DNA from: Guillardia theta CCMP2712
Lineage: Eukaryota > Cryptophyceae > Pyrenomonadales > Geminigeraceae
Direction: 5' to 3'
NCBI RefSeq assembly: GCF_000315625.1
Contig: NW_005434672.1
Location: forward strand, 537,426-601,425
Length of the DNA stretch: 64,000 bases
A model generated the notes under the pieces. The model made no database searches. It was given only the letters and a program-made list of their open reading frames with translations, and was not told the DNA's origin. Of the stretch, positions 1 through 13,200 are shown piece by piece. The position numbers were made by a program, and so were the translations under genes. The number at the start of each line of letters is the position of its first letter. Position 1 is the stretch's first letter.

Positions 1-747
1 TCCATTCGCCGCCTTGAGCAAGTCCAACAGGGAGCCAGCATCCATGTACTCCATGAGCAGGTGAAAACAATTATCAACGTAACGAACTGCATGGCACTTC
101 ACGATCATCGGGTGCGCGATTCGATAGTTGACTTTGGCCTCGTGAGCAATCAATTTCATGCGATCCTCACCGCAATCAGTTGGAATTTCCTTCAAAGCAA
201 GCACAGATCCTTTGCTTTGCAATTTGTTCACACATTTCCATACTTCTCCGCCACATCCACGACCAATTGGTTGAACCTTTACAATATCATCAAAGTTCGC
301 GTTGTTATCAAACCTTCGGTTCCAGTCTGTTGCATTGTGGGAGATGATCGAATGCGAAAATGCAGACCCATGCAAGTTCTGATTATCACGTAACCTCATC
401 TTTTGATCAAAATTGCGAAGCTCCAAGACATCACATGAGTCATGCATCCCAGTTGAAGCCTCGGAAAGCGCATCGTCGTCGAATTTAGGTGCATTCTTGG
501 CAGATCCTGACGGCGAAGAGTACTGCAAACCGTTCCCGTCGACAACAATGTCATCGTCCTCATACCGATGCCTAAAAGCCCTGTAAAAATGTGTAAGAGA
601 TCTATGTATTGCAAACATGCAACAGAATCACCTTTTCCTCTGTCCAGAACAGATGTCGTTGAGATCCAGTTTGACGGGGTTGGGCTTTCTTGCGCACGTG
701 ATCCAGCGAAATCCAAAAAACTCACGCGACACCATTTCTTCAAACAT
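1..747 (-). CDS. MAP kinase kinase-like protein kinase, 3' part off the window
   Basis: This is the N-terminal part of a Ser/Thr or dual-specificity kinase. Reading leftward, the protein starts at the ATG at 747 (MFEEMVSREFFGFRW). A 51-nt intron at 581-631 is spliced in phase 2 and joins SGQRK to RAFRHRYEDDD. The kinase domain begins near residue 135: a glycine loop GRGCGGEVWKC, the ATP lysine in LALKEIP, then HPMIVKCHAV, and the hinge-region LLMEYMDAGSLLDLL, where the window ends. The MEYMDAGSL stretch and the PMIV segment before it are typical of the STE7/MAP2K group, which phosphorylates MAP kinases. The catalytic loop and activation segment are not in view, so activity cannot be judged. 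The roughly 130-residue N-terminal extension is not recognised. Other kinase families with similar hinges remain possible. Confidence 0.75.
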
Positions 748-2805
748 GATGTTGCTGGTTTAATACGCAAGGATTTCTTGCCTGGATGCACCCAAAAGAC
801 CCGTGCTTCACGTGCTTAAACAGGTAGGAACGCAAACTGCAAACTGAGGAGGCCTTGCTGTAACGCTGAATACGGCACTGACCAGGGAGAGAACAACAAG
901 GCAAGACTAAAAGGTCGGATTCGAGAGCGTCGATACTTCAGGGACAGGCTGCTGGTCCCCTTTCCCCTCTTTCCAGGTTCCTCTGCTGCGCACGCTTGCT
1001 TGTGTCGTTCCCTGCTTCCGTGCAAATCTTGCCTCAACCTGGGACACCTCAGTCGACGACAGCTTCAGTACGGCTACGATTCAACGAAGATCTTTTGAAA
1101 TAGCCCACCTAATACCCATCAATATACCATCCTGAGACTGAAACATTATAGTAATATATTACTCAATATAATGATGTCATTTTGTATATTCTAAATTTTG
1201 TACCTCAACCTGGACTCTCGCTCTCTGCAGGAAATCCCTGCGGAATTTTGGTGGTCATGCTCTCGTCCGGCGTCGACGACGTTAACTAAAGTAAGCTATA
1301 CGACTGTCTATTAAGACCTGCAGTCCCGAAATGTTCTGGATAGTCGACCATTTGTACCAGAAATAGTCGATAATTTGCTAAGTTACCTGATTATTTGCGT
1401 ATTTGAGGTTAACTACACAGCTCAGTGTGGTCTGATCGTTTCGTTTGTCAGGCTGTCTTAAAAACTTTGTAGAGTGTAACGTTGTTTTAAAAGATCCTTT
1501 CGCTATACAAGTGTTTTCCGTCCATCTGGCAGTCTTCCCGAAACGCTGTGGTTTCTACTCTTGCTTTACAACACATTTGACTAAAAGGTGTAACGCCCCG
1601 TCCCCCGTGCCGTACCCACCCATGGAGAGCCCCTTCAATCACCCGAGACATGAATTGCCTCATCGCGGACCCTGTATGTCCAACCATCATACGAATAGAT
1701 TGGATCTCGATATAATAAATATCTCCTCTTGGCACAAGGCCATTTGCTACCGCTCACCAGTTCAACATTCCACCGGTGCAAGGCAGGATGAACTTCCTTC
1801 ATGTACCCTGGTGAGAAAATTCCTTTGATCTGGTACAAATGTCACCACCCCTACCTTATATTGGAGGACCCCACCCTCCCCGAAAAGTTTCCAAATTGTC
1901 AACATTAATACCCCCCTCCCCCCACCTTCAAATCACTAATCTACCCACCCACATATAAGAGTCTCAATCACAGTACCGGGGATATCCTCCCACTATACCG
2001 CTTCACAGCACCCCGTACCCGTCTACACTACTGTGTCTATTCCTCCTAAACACTGGGGTGGTCACCAACGTACGTTGATATCCTTCCACCGGTCCCTTTC
2101 GGGTTGTTTGATCTCGATTCCCGGGGAACCAGCTGCTGGGGTGGTGAACTCACCAGTACCCCATGGTTTCATACTTTGTCTGCTGTGAATATGGTGGGTG
2201 GGTCAAAAAGATTTGATAACTTCGAGCACCTGAGGGTCCCCTGTACCCCACCCCATTTTGCCGTTCGGTACAAATCTTGGTAGAATATTGGTAACCTGTC
2301 GGTCGGTACAAATTATGGTTCAATCACTACCCCGCCCCCCCCTCCACCCCCTTTCAAGTCACCCCCATCCTACCACCCCTCATGAAGTGGGTGAAAGTTG
2401 CATCGACCATGGGTAGTCCCATGGTGACCTCAGTTGTCAACCCCCACCCCCATGGTGCCTGTGCGAAGAACGATCATTACAACCCTATAGGGTCTACCTC
2501 ACCAAAATCATACTTGAATCATTATGCTGATATCATCAAGGTAGATTTCTCATCGCTGAGGAGTGCCTTGTGACTACACCCCTTGACTTGGACCCTAGAG
2601 TGATAGAATCTTCTCTCGTCACCAGCATGGAAGTGAACAGAACGGAAAGTGGTCGGTGCGGAACGGTTACAAAACAGTTACCGTTATCTGGCATCGGATC
2701 ATGAAAGGGTGGGCCGGGGCCCGGTCGTCGGCCGCCCGGCAACAATCCGGCCCAGTCCTGTAACCGGCCGTAACGATCTTTGTGCCAGAATTAGAGACCG
2801 CGGCG
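748..2805. other. Intergenic region: AT-rich stretch, C-rich repeat, GC-rich module
   Basis: No convincing coding sequence. About 1080-1480 is AT-rich. About 1850-2460 is made of CCCCACCC/CCCCTACC-type C-rich strings mixed with unique sequence. About 2640-2790 is a GC-rich module (GGGCCGGGGCCCGG near 2712) just upstream of the coiled-coil gene. The same C/G-rich plus GC-rich pairing recurs elsewhere in the window. Confidence 0.6.
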
Positions 2806-5800
2806 ATGGCGGGAATGGAGGGGGGGGAAGGGTGCGTCTTCCGCTATGAAGGGCACGAAGACGACCAGCCTCTGTTATGGCGAGATCCTCTCAATGATCT
2901 CGTCGGTGCTCTCAACGAGGTGAGTCACGGGCCTCCTCTTTACTTGCTGCACTCTGACGCCACGATGCGTCGTGACTTCGCGCGACGAGTGCGTTGCGCC
3001 CCTGAAGTTCTCGCAGTTGATGGTCAAGAGGAAGAAGAAACTCGGCCCGGTGCTGAGCCAGGTGATACTTGGATGCCTGGGATGTCTCCTCGGACGGAAA
3101 TCATTGAGCGACAGGCTGCCAACATGGAGGACATCCCCCTGGACGACGAAGAGGATTACCGGCCGAGATCTGTGCGCTCGCGCCGCCCGCGCTCAACGGG
3201 TCTGGAATTGAAGACTTGTGTGCTATGCTCATGAGTCTGATGACTTGGCAAAACAGGAAGAGACCGGCCGTCCTCAATCGGAGTGAGATCCATCACCCCC
3301 GAGGGCCGCGCCTCCAGGGGATCGACAAGCCCGAGACGGGTTTCATCTCGCACGAAGCTGGGTGAGCGTCTGCCGTCAGGGCCTCGTCCTCCTGATTCAT
3401 CTCGTCTGTCCCCAGGTGCGGGTGGGCCCTCCTATCAAGACCGGCCCAGGAGCGACAGGCCGTACCTTGCTGGATCCAATGCGCTGGGAGGGTCTCGACC
3501 AGGTTTGAAGGTTCTGGAGCGTTCCTCTGCAGCTGAGCTGCTTGCTGCAAGTAGATGATGATGATGACATCGAAGACTGGGAAGACATCGACTCTGACGA
3601 TGAAGAGACCCCCATGGTACGCCAGTTCTGACGGCGAGGATCAGGATGACCTCGGGTTGAGCAGGACGAGGAATGGGAGGCTCCTCCTGCTCTTGGCGAG
3701 GATGGCGATGAGTATGCCCCCCAGGAGCCACAAGGAGCCATTCTTCGCTCACAGGTGTGGAGGCATGGAGTGCACCTGTTGGATATTGACATCTCTACAG
3801 CCGAAAGAAGACGCTAAGATGGCAAGGAGGGAGCAAAGGAAAAAACTAAAGCAGGAACTGATAGAAAAAGAGAAAGAGCTTCAAGAAGTTCGATCTAGGA
3901 TCTCTGCTGACGAGGTTTTGCTGCGCCTGAGGAAGCAGCAGAGCAGCGAGCTTGGCTCCTCCATGTCGGAATGCCATGAAGGAGAAGAGCAAGCAAACAC
4001 CTGGATCAAAGCACTCGAGGAAGTGTTTCACAAAAGAACAGCAAAGGTGAACAATCTCCTCGATGATATCGTGCCCTCACTCTCTGTCTGTCTTATAGCT
4101 GCAAGAGCATGATGGAAAGATTTCCCTTACGAAAAATCACATTGAACAGTGCGAGCACATGCTCTCAGACCTTGACCTGGAGAGACGCGCTGCCGTCTCA
4201 AAGTACATCTCGGATGAGCAGACTTTCAGCAATACGGTCAAGGTGGAAAACAAAACGAGCGATATCTGGCGAGCTCTTGAGGAAGAGATTCGTACTTCAC
4301 ACAAGAAGGTCCTTCCAAACTGTATCCTCGTGTTTTTTCGTGACTCGCTTCTTCCCCGCCCAGTCGGAGGAATCTGTAAGCAAGCGACAGCGAGAGCATC
4401 TGAGGCTTAGCAAACACTTGCAAGATCTCGTTGTTGGTGAGGTAGAAGTTACAAAACGTGTGTCCACCATGGAGAAGGTCGCTTCATGATTTCAACCGAT
4501 GGTTCTCGTGAGACACAATATTGCAGACTTTGAAAGAAGTGCAAGACGAGGGGAAGGATCTCAATAAGTACTGGAAGCGCATCTCCATCGATCAAGAGAT
4601 GCTTGTGGGAGGGGCGGTAGCCCAGGTGGATGCAGAAGAAAGGGCGAGAAGGTCTGGAGGATGGTGGTATGGAGGAATAAGGATGTGACTATTTCTGCCA
4701 GTCATCTTGTGGGTCATGGGGAGAGAATCCGATCAAAGCTCGAGATTGCCAACGGCAACCTGAACGCGCAGAAATCGGTCATTGAAGATCAGAACAACAT
4801 GGACGAGGTGTGGGCGAGGACGAGGGTGAAGAGCGAAGGGGGTTGTGAACCTAGTGGCTGTTACAGGAGCTCAAGGAGAAGACAGACGAGGTTGAGTCGA
4901 AGATCCGGACGATACAGATCGAGATCGACGAGCTGGAGGAGGCAAAGGCTTCGCTTGAGCGGCAACGCGACGAAGTGCATCAAGTCTGTCAAGACAAGGT
5001 CTTCCCCCTTGCCCCCCGTGTTCCCTTTCTTCTTCAATCATTTCCGGGGCTGTCCATGCGATTTTCTACCGGTGAAACTTGTCGCAGGTTGACAATCTGA
5101 ACTCCAGCCTGAGAGCCATCGAGACATCAGCAAATGCTGTGGCGACCGAGCAGGTTCGCGAGAGGAGGAGTCAAAGGACGCTTGCACGGGAAGTGCTGAT
5201 CCCGCCGTAGGTCATCGCTCAGAGAACTCTGGCGAGCAGCGAGGAAGCTCTTGAGACGTTGGAGGAGAGCGAAGCGCGAGCTCGCCTCGAGGAGGACATT
5301 GAAGCCCTCAGACAATCACTGCACTCCATCGAGTCTAGGTAAGCTCATCACATGCAACTGCTCAATCCCCACACCTCTCAAACCTTCTCCCGCTGTACTC
5401 ACCTCCTCCTCATTTTCACTTGTTCTCTCAGGCTGCACGAGGTGCAAAAAGAACGAGCAGCAGTGAGAGACACACGAGGGAAGACTCAGCGGGAAGCGAT
5501 GAACGAAGCTGCTCGTCTCAACTCCAAGGTCTCCTCTGCTGCCGCCTTGCGCCAATGCCCCATTTGACGATGGCCATGCTCTTTGTGTGCTCCTGCAGGT
5601 CAAGGAGATCGATGAGAAGGTTGAGGTCCTCCTAGCTAAGAGGGTGAAGCTCGAAGGCGAACAGAGACAGTTGGACGGGCAGCGGGTGGTCGTCCATGCA
5701 CGTGTGAAGCAGGTGCCCACCAGCTGGAATGAGAGCGATGCTGATGTGTCTGGCTGCAGTCGAAGAAGTCTGTCACCCCCCTCGAGCAAGAGCGCAAACT

Positions 5801-7120
5801 TTATGAGGCCGAGCTGGAGTGGGTGAGGGAGTTCGAGGAGCACTCCTTCATGCGCCTACAGGTGAGGCAGCGAGTCGGCGATCCCGCTGATGATGACTTG
5901 GCTGCCGTGTAGGAGAAGCACGAGGAGAAGCTCCAGCTGGAGGAAGAGCTGGCGGAGCTGAAGAAGAAAGGGTCGCAGCAGCTCAACGAGCAGAGCGAGG
6001 ATGAGAGCATCGTGCAGGATGGGCTGAAGGCTGTCATCGAGCTCAAGGACAAGGTCTTGCTAACTCTCTCAGCGTCTCCCCAGCTGACTCCTATGCATGA
6101 CAGATCGTCCTCCATAAGCAGCACGTGGAGAAGAAGCTCAGGGATGTGCAAGAGAAGCTGGCGAGCAGTGAAGCCGAGGTTGCGAGCCTAGCTGCCACCA
6201 TGCAGGCGCTGGACGGCAAGATCTTGGAAGCAGACGACGCGGCATCAGAGTTTGAGGAGAAGTCTGTCACTCTCAAGGCTGACTGGGAGGTTCGAAGGAC
6301 TGGCTCCTTTTAATCGAACTGATGAGATGGCGCAGACAAAAGATCTTGACTGGAGGAGCAGACGCAAAGAGTGCCAGGCTAAGTTGAAGAAGGAGGAGAG
6401 AGCTCTTTCTGCTCTCATGGAAAGCCGCCAAGTCCTCCAGGAAGAGCTCGATGAAGTGATCCAGCAGCTCTCCGACCAGGTCCCCAACAGCCTCGTGCTC
6501 TACTTGTCTCCCTCGTGATATCAGTCGCAGAGGCACGCCGCCAGCAACGCCCGGGAGCAACAGGGAGTCCTGAGAGCAGAGAAGTCAGAGTTTGACAAGC
6601 TGATCGCTGGCATGGAGGTGAACTCACTGACTCTAGCACTCTTGCCCTCTCCTCTCGCTCCCTTCACTTTTCTTGTCTTGCTTCCTCGCCGACCTGCCTG
6701 CAAACCACGAGCTTGGCATTTTTTCCTCTATCGTGAACATTCGGGTGACATAAAGTTGTCTCTACAGGCTTCCATCAACAAGAACTGCGACAGGGAGGAC
6801 GTTCTTGTCCGGCAGATCAAGGCTCTCCGCAAGTCCATCGTCCAGTCGCGCGTCGGCAACAGGTGCTGTCACCATGCTCCTCTGCTTCGTTGAGCCATGT
6901 TTGCACAGATATCGAGAGAAGATTGGGGAGACTCGGCACTGATCTCGAACGCGCGCCACATCAAATCAAGCACAGCAAGAGAGATAGTGATGGATGGATG
7001 GATGGATGGATGGATGGATGGATAGGAGTGAGATGCCTGACGTTGCTGATGTTCTATGTTTCATTTTTGTCAAGGCGCATGTATGAAGTCATGTCACCAA
7101 GTCTTTATCTCAAACGAGCC
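2806..7120 (+). CDS. Long coiled-coil protein with many small exons, function unknown
   Basis: I propose the ATG at 2806 (MAGMEGGEGCVFRYEG), with exon 1 ending at the donor at 2920. Exons 3017-3061 and 3115 onward continue in phase. From about 3.8 to 6.9 kb, consecutive coding patches between GT-AG sites are almost entirely charged heptad-type sequence: KLKQELIEKEKELQEVRSRI, DLDLERRAAVSKYISDEQTF, LKEKTDEVESKIRTIQIEID, EKKLRDVQEKLASSEAEVAS, LSALMESRQVLQEELDEVIQ. The product is therefore a long parallel coiled coil, as in cytoskeletal, centrosomal or SMC-like proteins. I see no motor, ATPase or membrane segment and cannot name the family. The exact exon chain and the stop (around 6.95-7.12 kb, near a GGAT repeat) are unresolved. 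Confidence 0.6.
6985..7023. repeat. (GGAT)n microsatellite
   Basis: About nine consecutive GGAT/GATG units lie at the 3' end of the coiled-coil gene. If translated they would give WMDG repeats. They may be in the 3' UTR or in the last exon. Confidence 0.85.
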
Positions 7121-7126
7121 TAAACC

Positions 7127-7927
7127 CTACATCTGCACTAGCAACAGGTTGCCATTGATCTGCAGCCTCGCCGGCTCGTCTTTGGCCTCCAACTGAGGCT
7201 TCCTGGAATGGATCATCCCTCTGGTCTGGCTCAGCTGCACCCGCAGATATCGCAATGGGGGTATGAACGTCTTGTCCAAGTGCAGGCAGCCCGGCAGGAC
7301 CCCGATGACACCCTGCCGCTCGATCCTCGCGATCATCCTGGACATGCGCTGGTCCACCTCCTCCAGCAGCTCCTGGTGCAGGAGAGCTTTGCTCGTCAGG
7401 AGGAGGATCTCGAACTCGATCTTGGAGTAATCGACCTCAGCGGGCTCGGGGCTGCCCGTTCCCTTGCACGCGAGCATCGTCTTGATCAGGCACTCCAGGA
7501 AGCTTCGGCTGTCCCTTATCTTCCTCGCCACCAGACTTTCAATCAGCTTCTTGACGAGCAGGCAGGAAACCCTCGGCCCATCCTTGAGCCTCGTCTGCTC
7601 TGAGAAATCCAAGCGCGCCCTGCGCATCGGGAGCTCGTCGTCCGAGCCCTCGTCCGCGGCGACCTCTTGGTAGGTGTCTTCTCGGTAGGGATGGTACCGG
7701 TACTTCCGTATCGAGCATGTGTGGCTAAACTGAACCTCCTTGCCGTCAAGCTTCCTCTTCCGTCCTGGTGAAGCTGCTGAGACTGCCTTGTGGTTGTCAA
7801 TCATCCCTGGACTCTCACTGCATCTGAGAGCGATCGTGTCGTGTGCAAGGAAAGAATGGTTCCAGATCTTAGAAGCACACATGTTCACTGCTTTATCGAC
7901 TCGTGAGGAAAAGAGAGACGCACGCAA
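7127..7927 (-). CDS. Intronless hypothetical protein, 266 aa
   Basis: A single uninterrupted reading frame of 266 codons, unusual here because nearly every neighbour is split. The protein is mostly charged and leucine-rich in its second half (LLVKKLIESLVARKIRDSRS, LLHQELLEEVDQRMSRMIAR), suggesting helices. It has an acidic patch, DEGSDDELPMRR, and a KR-rich segment, GRKRKLDGKE, that could act as a nuclear localisation signal. I recognise no domain. It is tail-to-tail with the coiled-coil gene, with almost no gap. Met codons at residues 17 and 42 are alternative starts. The 131-codon frame on the opposite strand (7208-7603) looks like its shadow. Confidence 0.55.
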   Translation of the reverse strand: MRASLFSSRVDKAVNMCASKIWNHSFLAHDTIALRCSESPGMIDNHKAVSAASPGRKRKLDGKEVQFSHTCSIRKYRYHPYREDTYQEVAADEGSDDELPMRRARLDFSEQTRLKDGPRVSCLLVKKLIESLVARKIRDSRSFLECLIKTMLACKGTGSPEPAEVDYSKIEFEILLLTSKALLHQELLEEVDQRMSRMIARIERQGVIGVLPGCLHLDKTFIPPLRYLRVQLSQTRGMIHSRKPQLEAKDEPARLQINGNLLLVQM

Positions 7928-10213
7928 GAGAGAGGATGTTCGATATCGAGAGGAACCTGATCTGTGAACGAAGGAGAGAAATTAAATGGAGAGACAGGAA
8001 GGATGAACAAAGAGTGAGAAAACGCGGGAAGAGAGGGATATATATCAACACAAGATTGCTAGGTTTATGTACAGGCAGGAGGGATGGACTAGTCGAGGTC
8101 TGACCGGTGCTGATTCCAGGTCAGGAAGGGGTGGGGGGAGAGGAGGGGGTGCTGCATGAAGAAGTTTGATGACTCAACACGAAAGACATAGGTATAGGCA
8201 GAAGGGGGAGCGGGGAGGGAAGGGAGGGGGTGGGGTGGGGGTGGGGTAGGCGGATGTGAGGATGGAAGGAGATAGGAGCAGGAGTAGGCGGAAGAGATGA
8301 GAAAAACTCAGGGGGGTAAAGTAGTGGTAGGGGTAGTAAAGGAGGGGGTTATGATTGTATGATTTTATGGGAGTATAAGGGGTAGGGGATTTAAGACTGA
8401 AGAAGGAATAGCAGGGGGTGGGGTGACTCCTTTCTGTGTGATTTCTGGTAGGCAACAGCACCCTGTCACGTTTCAGCTGAAGATCCGAGGAGGGTGGGGT
8501 ACTTACAATAGGTTTAGAGGGGTCCGTCAAGATTTGTGAGGGTGGGGTGGACTTGGGGGTCGAAAAGTAATAGATTTTTTACGTGGGAGACTGGGAACAT
8601 AACCGGTTGAATCTAGGGGTAGGGGTGAAAATACGAGGGGTAATGCTCTTTTATGAGGGGTAGGGGGTATATGCTGGATGTGATTGTGTCAGGGTAGGTA
8701 CCATGATCAGGGGTACTTCGACACTCGGGCCGCTCTTTTACTGTATATTTGCTGGGTGGTGAACAAGTGTACGCAAGTAAATCAATGTGACTAAGTTGAA
8801 GGAGGGGTCATGAGCGAAAAATTGGGGTACGTGGTGTTAAAAGGGTTAAGAATGAGGGTGGGGTGGTGGCTACGGTTGATGGAGTGTTTGATATTATTGC
8901 AACGTTCCAGCGGCTGACCGCAAGAGAGCCTACGGGACCACCCACCCTCCACTTTCACCGGATGACCGTGGTATACCAAGGGGTGGTCAGACACCGGGAA
9001 GGCAAATTGAACGGAGGAACTTCCGAAGTCAAGGCAGCGTAACGCGAGCGAGTCGATTCTCGTCAGCCGCTCTCAAGTCAGCCGACGGCCTCCCACTTGA
9101 CTCTGACCTTAGTAACAGATAAGCCTCTTGACTCGGTGATGCCGGGCACGTTCGGAGTGCCGCTCAGCGGCTGACTCAGTGAATTCTTTGACTCAAACGT
9201 TTAGCGGGCCCGGTTGAGTAAAGGCCGTAGTGTTCGTAGTGTTTCCTCTTTACTCAAAGTGAAGTTAAAATCAGTACGAGGACAATCAGGAGAGTCGAGG
9301 AGTGTTTAGTATGACTCAGTGATCCGATCCGATCCGACCGGGCCGCGGCCCGCCGCCACTGGCCCGGGTGTGCAGCTGGCAGCGCGGCGTCCGATCACGG
9401 ATCGGGCGTCCGACCGGGGGCAGATAGTGCGGCTGGCGATGATGCCAGACAAAGGCTCCGTGAACTTGCCAGTTGCCAAGTTGTTTGGCAGGCCGCGGCT
9501 CGCCGCCACCGTGCCCCCCGCCGGGCGCCGGGCCGGGCTCAGCGGCCAGCCTCAGTGAGTACTAGTCACGGTCACCGGGCCGGGTGCCCGGCCCGGCCGG
9601 CGAAGGCAAAACTTTCTAGAAGATCAGAAGATCAAAAGTTCCAAATGAACCTCAAAAGTTCAGAGAACAGGATGACTCATCCAGGAGGACACCGGTTCAT
9701 CGGTTAACCCCTACCCTCTTACACGAGTCACTCTGGTGCATGACCCCCATCAGATTGAAATGGATTGACTTGGTGCTCTAAGATAAGAGATTTCTCTCTG
9801 ATAAAAGATTAAAATCGCACCTAGATAGTTCCCTACTCATTCTGCAGGCTGTTATTATGTACCCCTACCCCTCAATTTGGTTCAGCTCGCTACACAACCC
9901 CTATTTTCAGTACCCCACCTCCTTGAAATCCTTGTACACACAAAAGCAGCCTCATCATCCTTTCCCCGTTCCCTTCGATCCTTGCCCTCCTGTATCTCCC
10001 CTTCCTCTCTCCCTCCTCTACCTGCTTCTCCTCCTGCCTGTCTCCGTCCTCGTCCTCCCTCCTCCCTCCTCCCGATCCCAAGATCATCCACAGCTTCCTC
10101 CTCCTCCCTGGTGTCCCGATCCACCGCCGCTTGCTCCCCTTTCTCTCCTCACCTCGCAAGATCTGGTGAAGTTACCTCCTGCGGGCGACAGAGAGGCGTT
10201 TCAATCCTGAACA
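7928..10213. repeat. Intergenic island: G-rich module then GC-rich module
   Basis: No gene found. About 8100-8990 on the + strand is G-rich with recurrent GGGGTAGGGG, GGGTGGGG and GGGGTGGG strings. About 9000-9600 changes to a GC-rich module with ACTCAGTGA tags (9173, 9313), GATCCGATCCGATCCGACC at 9321, and long CCGGGCCGG-type strings up to about 9600. A 40-bp dispersed repeat lies at 9248-9287. Short C-rich (CCCCTACCCC) sequence returns near 9700-9900, then a pyrimidine-rich leader runs to the pump gene. Confidence 0.7.
9248..9287 (+). repeat. Dispersed 40-bp repeat, copy 1
   Basis: Begins CTTTACTCAAAGTGAAGTT and ends ACGAGGACAATC. It is nearly identical to 38459-38500, and its first 17 bases recur at 41364-41380 and, inverted, at 41007-41023. 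Confidence 0.85.
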
Positions 10214-13200
10214 ATGCTTCGTCGTGGGCACCGAGGAGAAGTTGACATGGAGGGCGGGGCCGCGAAGCCATTCCACGATGACGAGGGGGGTGGCCTTGAC
10301 ATGAACGCGCCGACAAGTTTTGGAATGCCGAGCATGTCCAGTGGAATTCAGGTTGCACTGATGAACATTCTCATTCTCATCTCTTCCTCCCCTCCCCTTC
10401 TGCACCTTCGCATTTCAACCAGTGCGAGCCTTACTTGCCCTCACACTTTCTCCTGCATCCCTTGCCGCTGACTTCAACTCTCTTCAGTCTCTCAACGAAC
10501 CTGACCCAGCCACGTTCGAGTCGCTCAAGCAGGTCATCTTGGTCGCAGGGGCGGCTGGCTCCTTGCTCGTGCTCTTCATCGCAGGGTTCACCATATCCTT
10601 CGTCTTCCTCGTGTGCATGGCATCCTTGTGGTACGCAGCCGACATGACAAGGCAAGGCCTGCTCGCGTACTGCAAGACGCTTGCTGACTCTTCTCTCCTG
10701 TAGTTGGATCCTCTCCTCCCCGTCAGGCACGCGGGACATGAAGGTCGTGGCAGACGCCATTCGGGAGGGAGCAGAAGGTTTTCTATCCACTCAGTACGGG
10801 ACCGTAGGTAGGTGGTCGCTGGTGGTTGCAGGAGCTCTTTTCTTCATCTACCTCATCCGGCCTGTCGGGGAGGGCGCGCACGTCAGCAGCTTCAGCCTTG
10901 CGCTGCTCACCGTCCTCGGGTTCCTCCTTGGGGCTGCCTGCTCGGGCCTTGCTGGGTGGGTCGGGGTCTGGATCTCGGTTCGGTGCAACCTGCGGGTGGC
11001 AGGAGCGGCGGCGAACAACCAGGCGGGGCTCGCGCTGAAGCTTGCCTTCTGCGGAGGAGCCGTCTCTTCCATCATCTCTGCCGCCATGTGCATCCTTGGG
11101 ATCTCGCTGCTCTACTCTCTCCTGTACGCGAGCTTCGTGCTGGGTGGAGGTATGAAGGTTCACGTAATCCCCCTCCTGCTCGTCGGGTACGGCTTCGGCG
11201 CCTCCTTCGTCGCGCTGTTCATGCAGCTGGGGGGAGGCATCTACACGAAGGCTGCGGATGTAGGGGCCGATATGTGCGGCAAGGTGAGTGTGAGGGGAGA
11301 CAAGGTGGCAGGCAGGAGGGGGGAGAAGGGAGGAGGGAAGAGAAAGATCATTCAAGGAGGAAAGAGCAATGAAGAAGACAAGGGTCAGGGGAAGGATGAG
11401 GCAGAGGGAGCAGGGAGCAGGGAGAATGGCAAGATGTTGACCATCGTTCCTCCTGTAGATCGAGAGCAATATTCCCGAGGACGATCATCGGAACCCTGCA
11501 GTCATCGCGGACCTCGTGGGCGACAACGTGGGCGACTGCGCGGGGAGCATGGCGGACGTGTTCGAGTCCATCGCAGCAGAGATCATAGGGACCATGATTC
11601 ATGCGGGAGTGATCATGAAGCATGTCGGAGCTGCTGATATGGAGGTAAGGACCCTCCTCCTCCTCCTCCTCCCCCCCCCTCCCCCCTCCACCCCCCACGC
11701 TCTTCTCCTCCTCCTCCTCCTCATCCTCATCCTCTCCCTCTCTCCCTGGCCCCTCCTCCTCACCGTGTCTCTCTCCCTCTCTCCCTCTCTCCTCCTCCTC
11801 CATCAGCTGCTGTGCCATGTCGACTTTCTCCCCTGCTCCACCTGCCTGTTCCTCTCCTCTTCTGCTCTTCGACCCGCTATCATTCTGTCATCGTGGCCCT
11901 CCCTGCCAGCCACCTCCAGCATGTCTGAGTACTGACGAGGAGGGCAGGGCTACATGTTCTTCCCCTTGGTCGTGCATGCCTTTGACCTGATCGTCTCCAC
12001 CATCGGCATTGTCATTGTCAGGACAGCAGAGGAGAGAGAATGTCAACAACTTTTCGCTGCTGCGCCTTCCCCTCACGCTATCTCAGGTGACCAGCCGCTA
12101 CAAGTCATGCGACGAGCATACGTCGTGAGTGCAGGTACACGCGCGAGCTGTTGAGAGGAGGGAAGGAAGGAAGCGTCATGGGGAGGTGGAGGGATGCAGA
12201 GAGCAGGAGGGAGGAGCAGGAGGCGTTCTAAGCTGGACATGGCAGCGCTTGCCCTCGGCAGCTATTTCTTCATCACCTGGAGCATGTTGTCGACAAGTGC
12301 AGCCCCCTGGGCATGGTGGAAGGTAAAACCAGGAGGCGGACGGGAAAGGGGAGAGGGAAGGGGAGGGGTTGGGGCTCAGTGGCAAAGGAAAGGACTGTAA
12401 AGACACGGACGCAGACATGACAAAGGGGGGAGGGAGGCAGGCAGGGTGACTGTTCCTTCAGTTCTTTCTTTGTGGTCTGCTGGGGATTTTCTCAGCCTAC
12501 GCGCTTATCTTTATCACCCAATACTACACGGACTATGAAAACCCTCCCGTGAAGGGCATCGCCAGGGCGAGCACGACGGGACATGGTGAGTCCTCCACCA
12601 CCCTCGACCCGTCCTCCCTCCTCTTGCCCTCCGATGCCTGTCCCATCTCATGTCCAGCGCTCCTGCTCTTCCTCCGCTTCCTATCCTTTCCAGTCAAGTC
12701 CAATTCATTCTCATTTGCGCTCCTCTTTTCTTGTTAGTCCTGCCTTTCTCCTCCTCCTCTCTTACAGTTCTCCTCCGTATCTCCGTCTCTCCTCCTTCTC
12801 ACCCGCTCCTTCCTGTCTCCAGGCACCAACATCATCGCCGGTCTTGCGGTCGGCTACGAGAGCACAGCAGGACCAGCCGTCGTCATCGCCCTCACCCTCC
12901 TCCTCTCCTTCCACCTCGGCGAGTCCTCGGGCCTCGGCTCCGGCTCCGGTCTCTTCGGCACCGCAGCCGCGACCATGGGCATGCTCGGCACTGCCGTCTT
13001 CATCCTTGCCATGAACAACTTTGGGCCCATCGCCGACAATGCGGGAGGAATCGTCGAGATGTCCGAGCAGCCTGAGAACGTCAGGATGGTGACTGACAAG
13101 CTTGACGCGGTGCCGTCCTGACCTCTCCCTCCGTCCATACTTCCCTCCCTCCCTCCCTCCCTCCCTCCCTCCCTCCCTCCCTCCCTCCCTCCCTCCCTCT

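Noticed and set aside
396-791. A 131-codon frame on - beginning MHPGKKSLRI as the kinase N-terminus
   Set aside because: Its phase does not splice into the kinase exon; the overlapping frame from the ATG at 747 does, and it gives a coherent protein.
7208-7603. A 131-codon + strand frame opposite the intronless gene
   Set aside because: It is the antisense shadow of 7127-7927; no start context or domain supports it.
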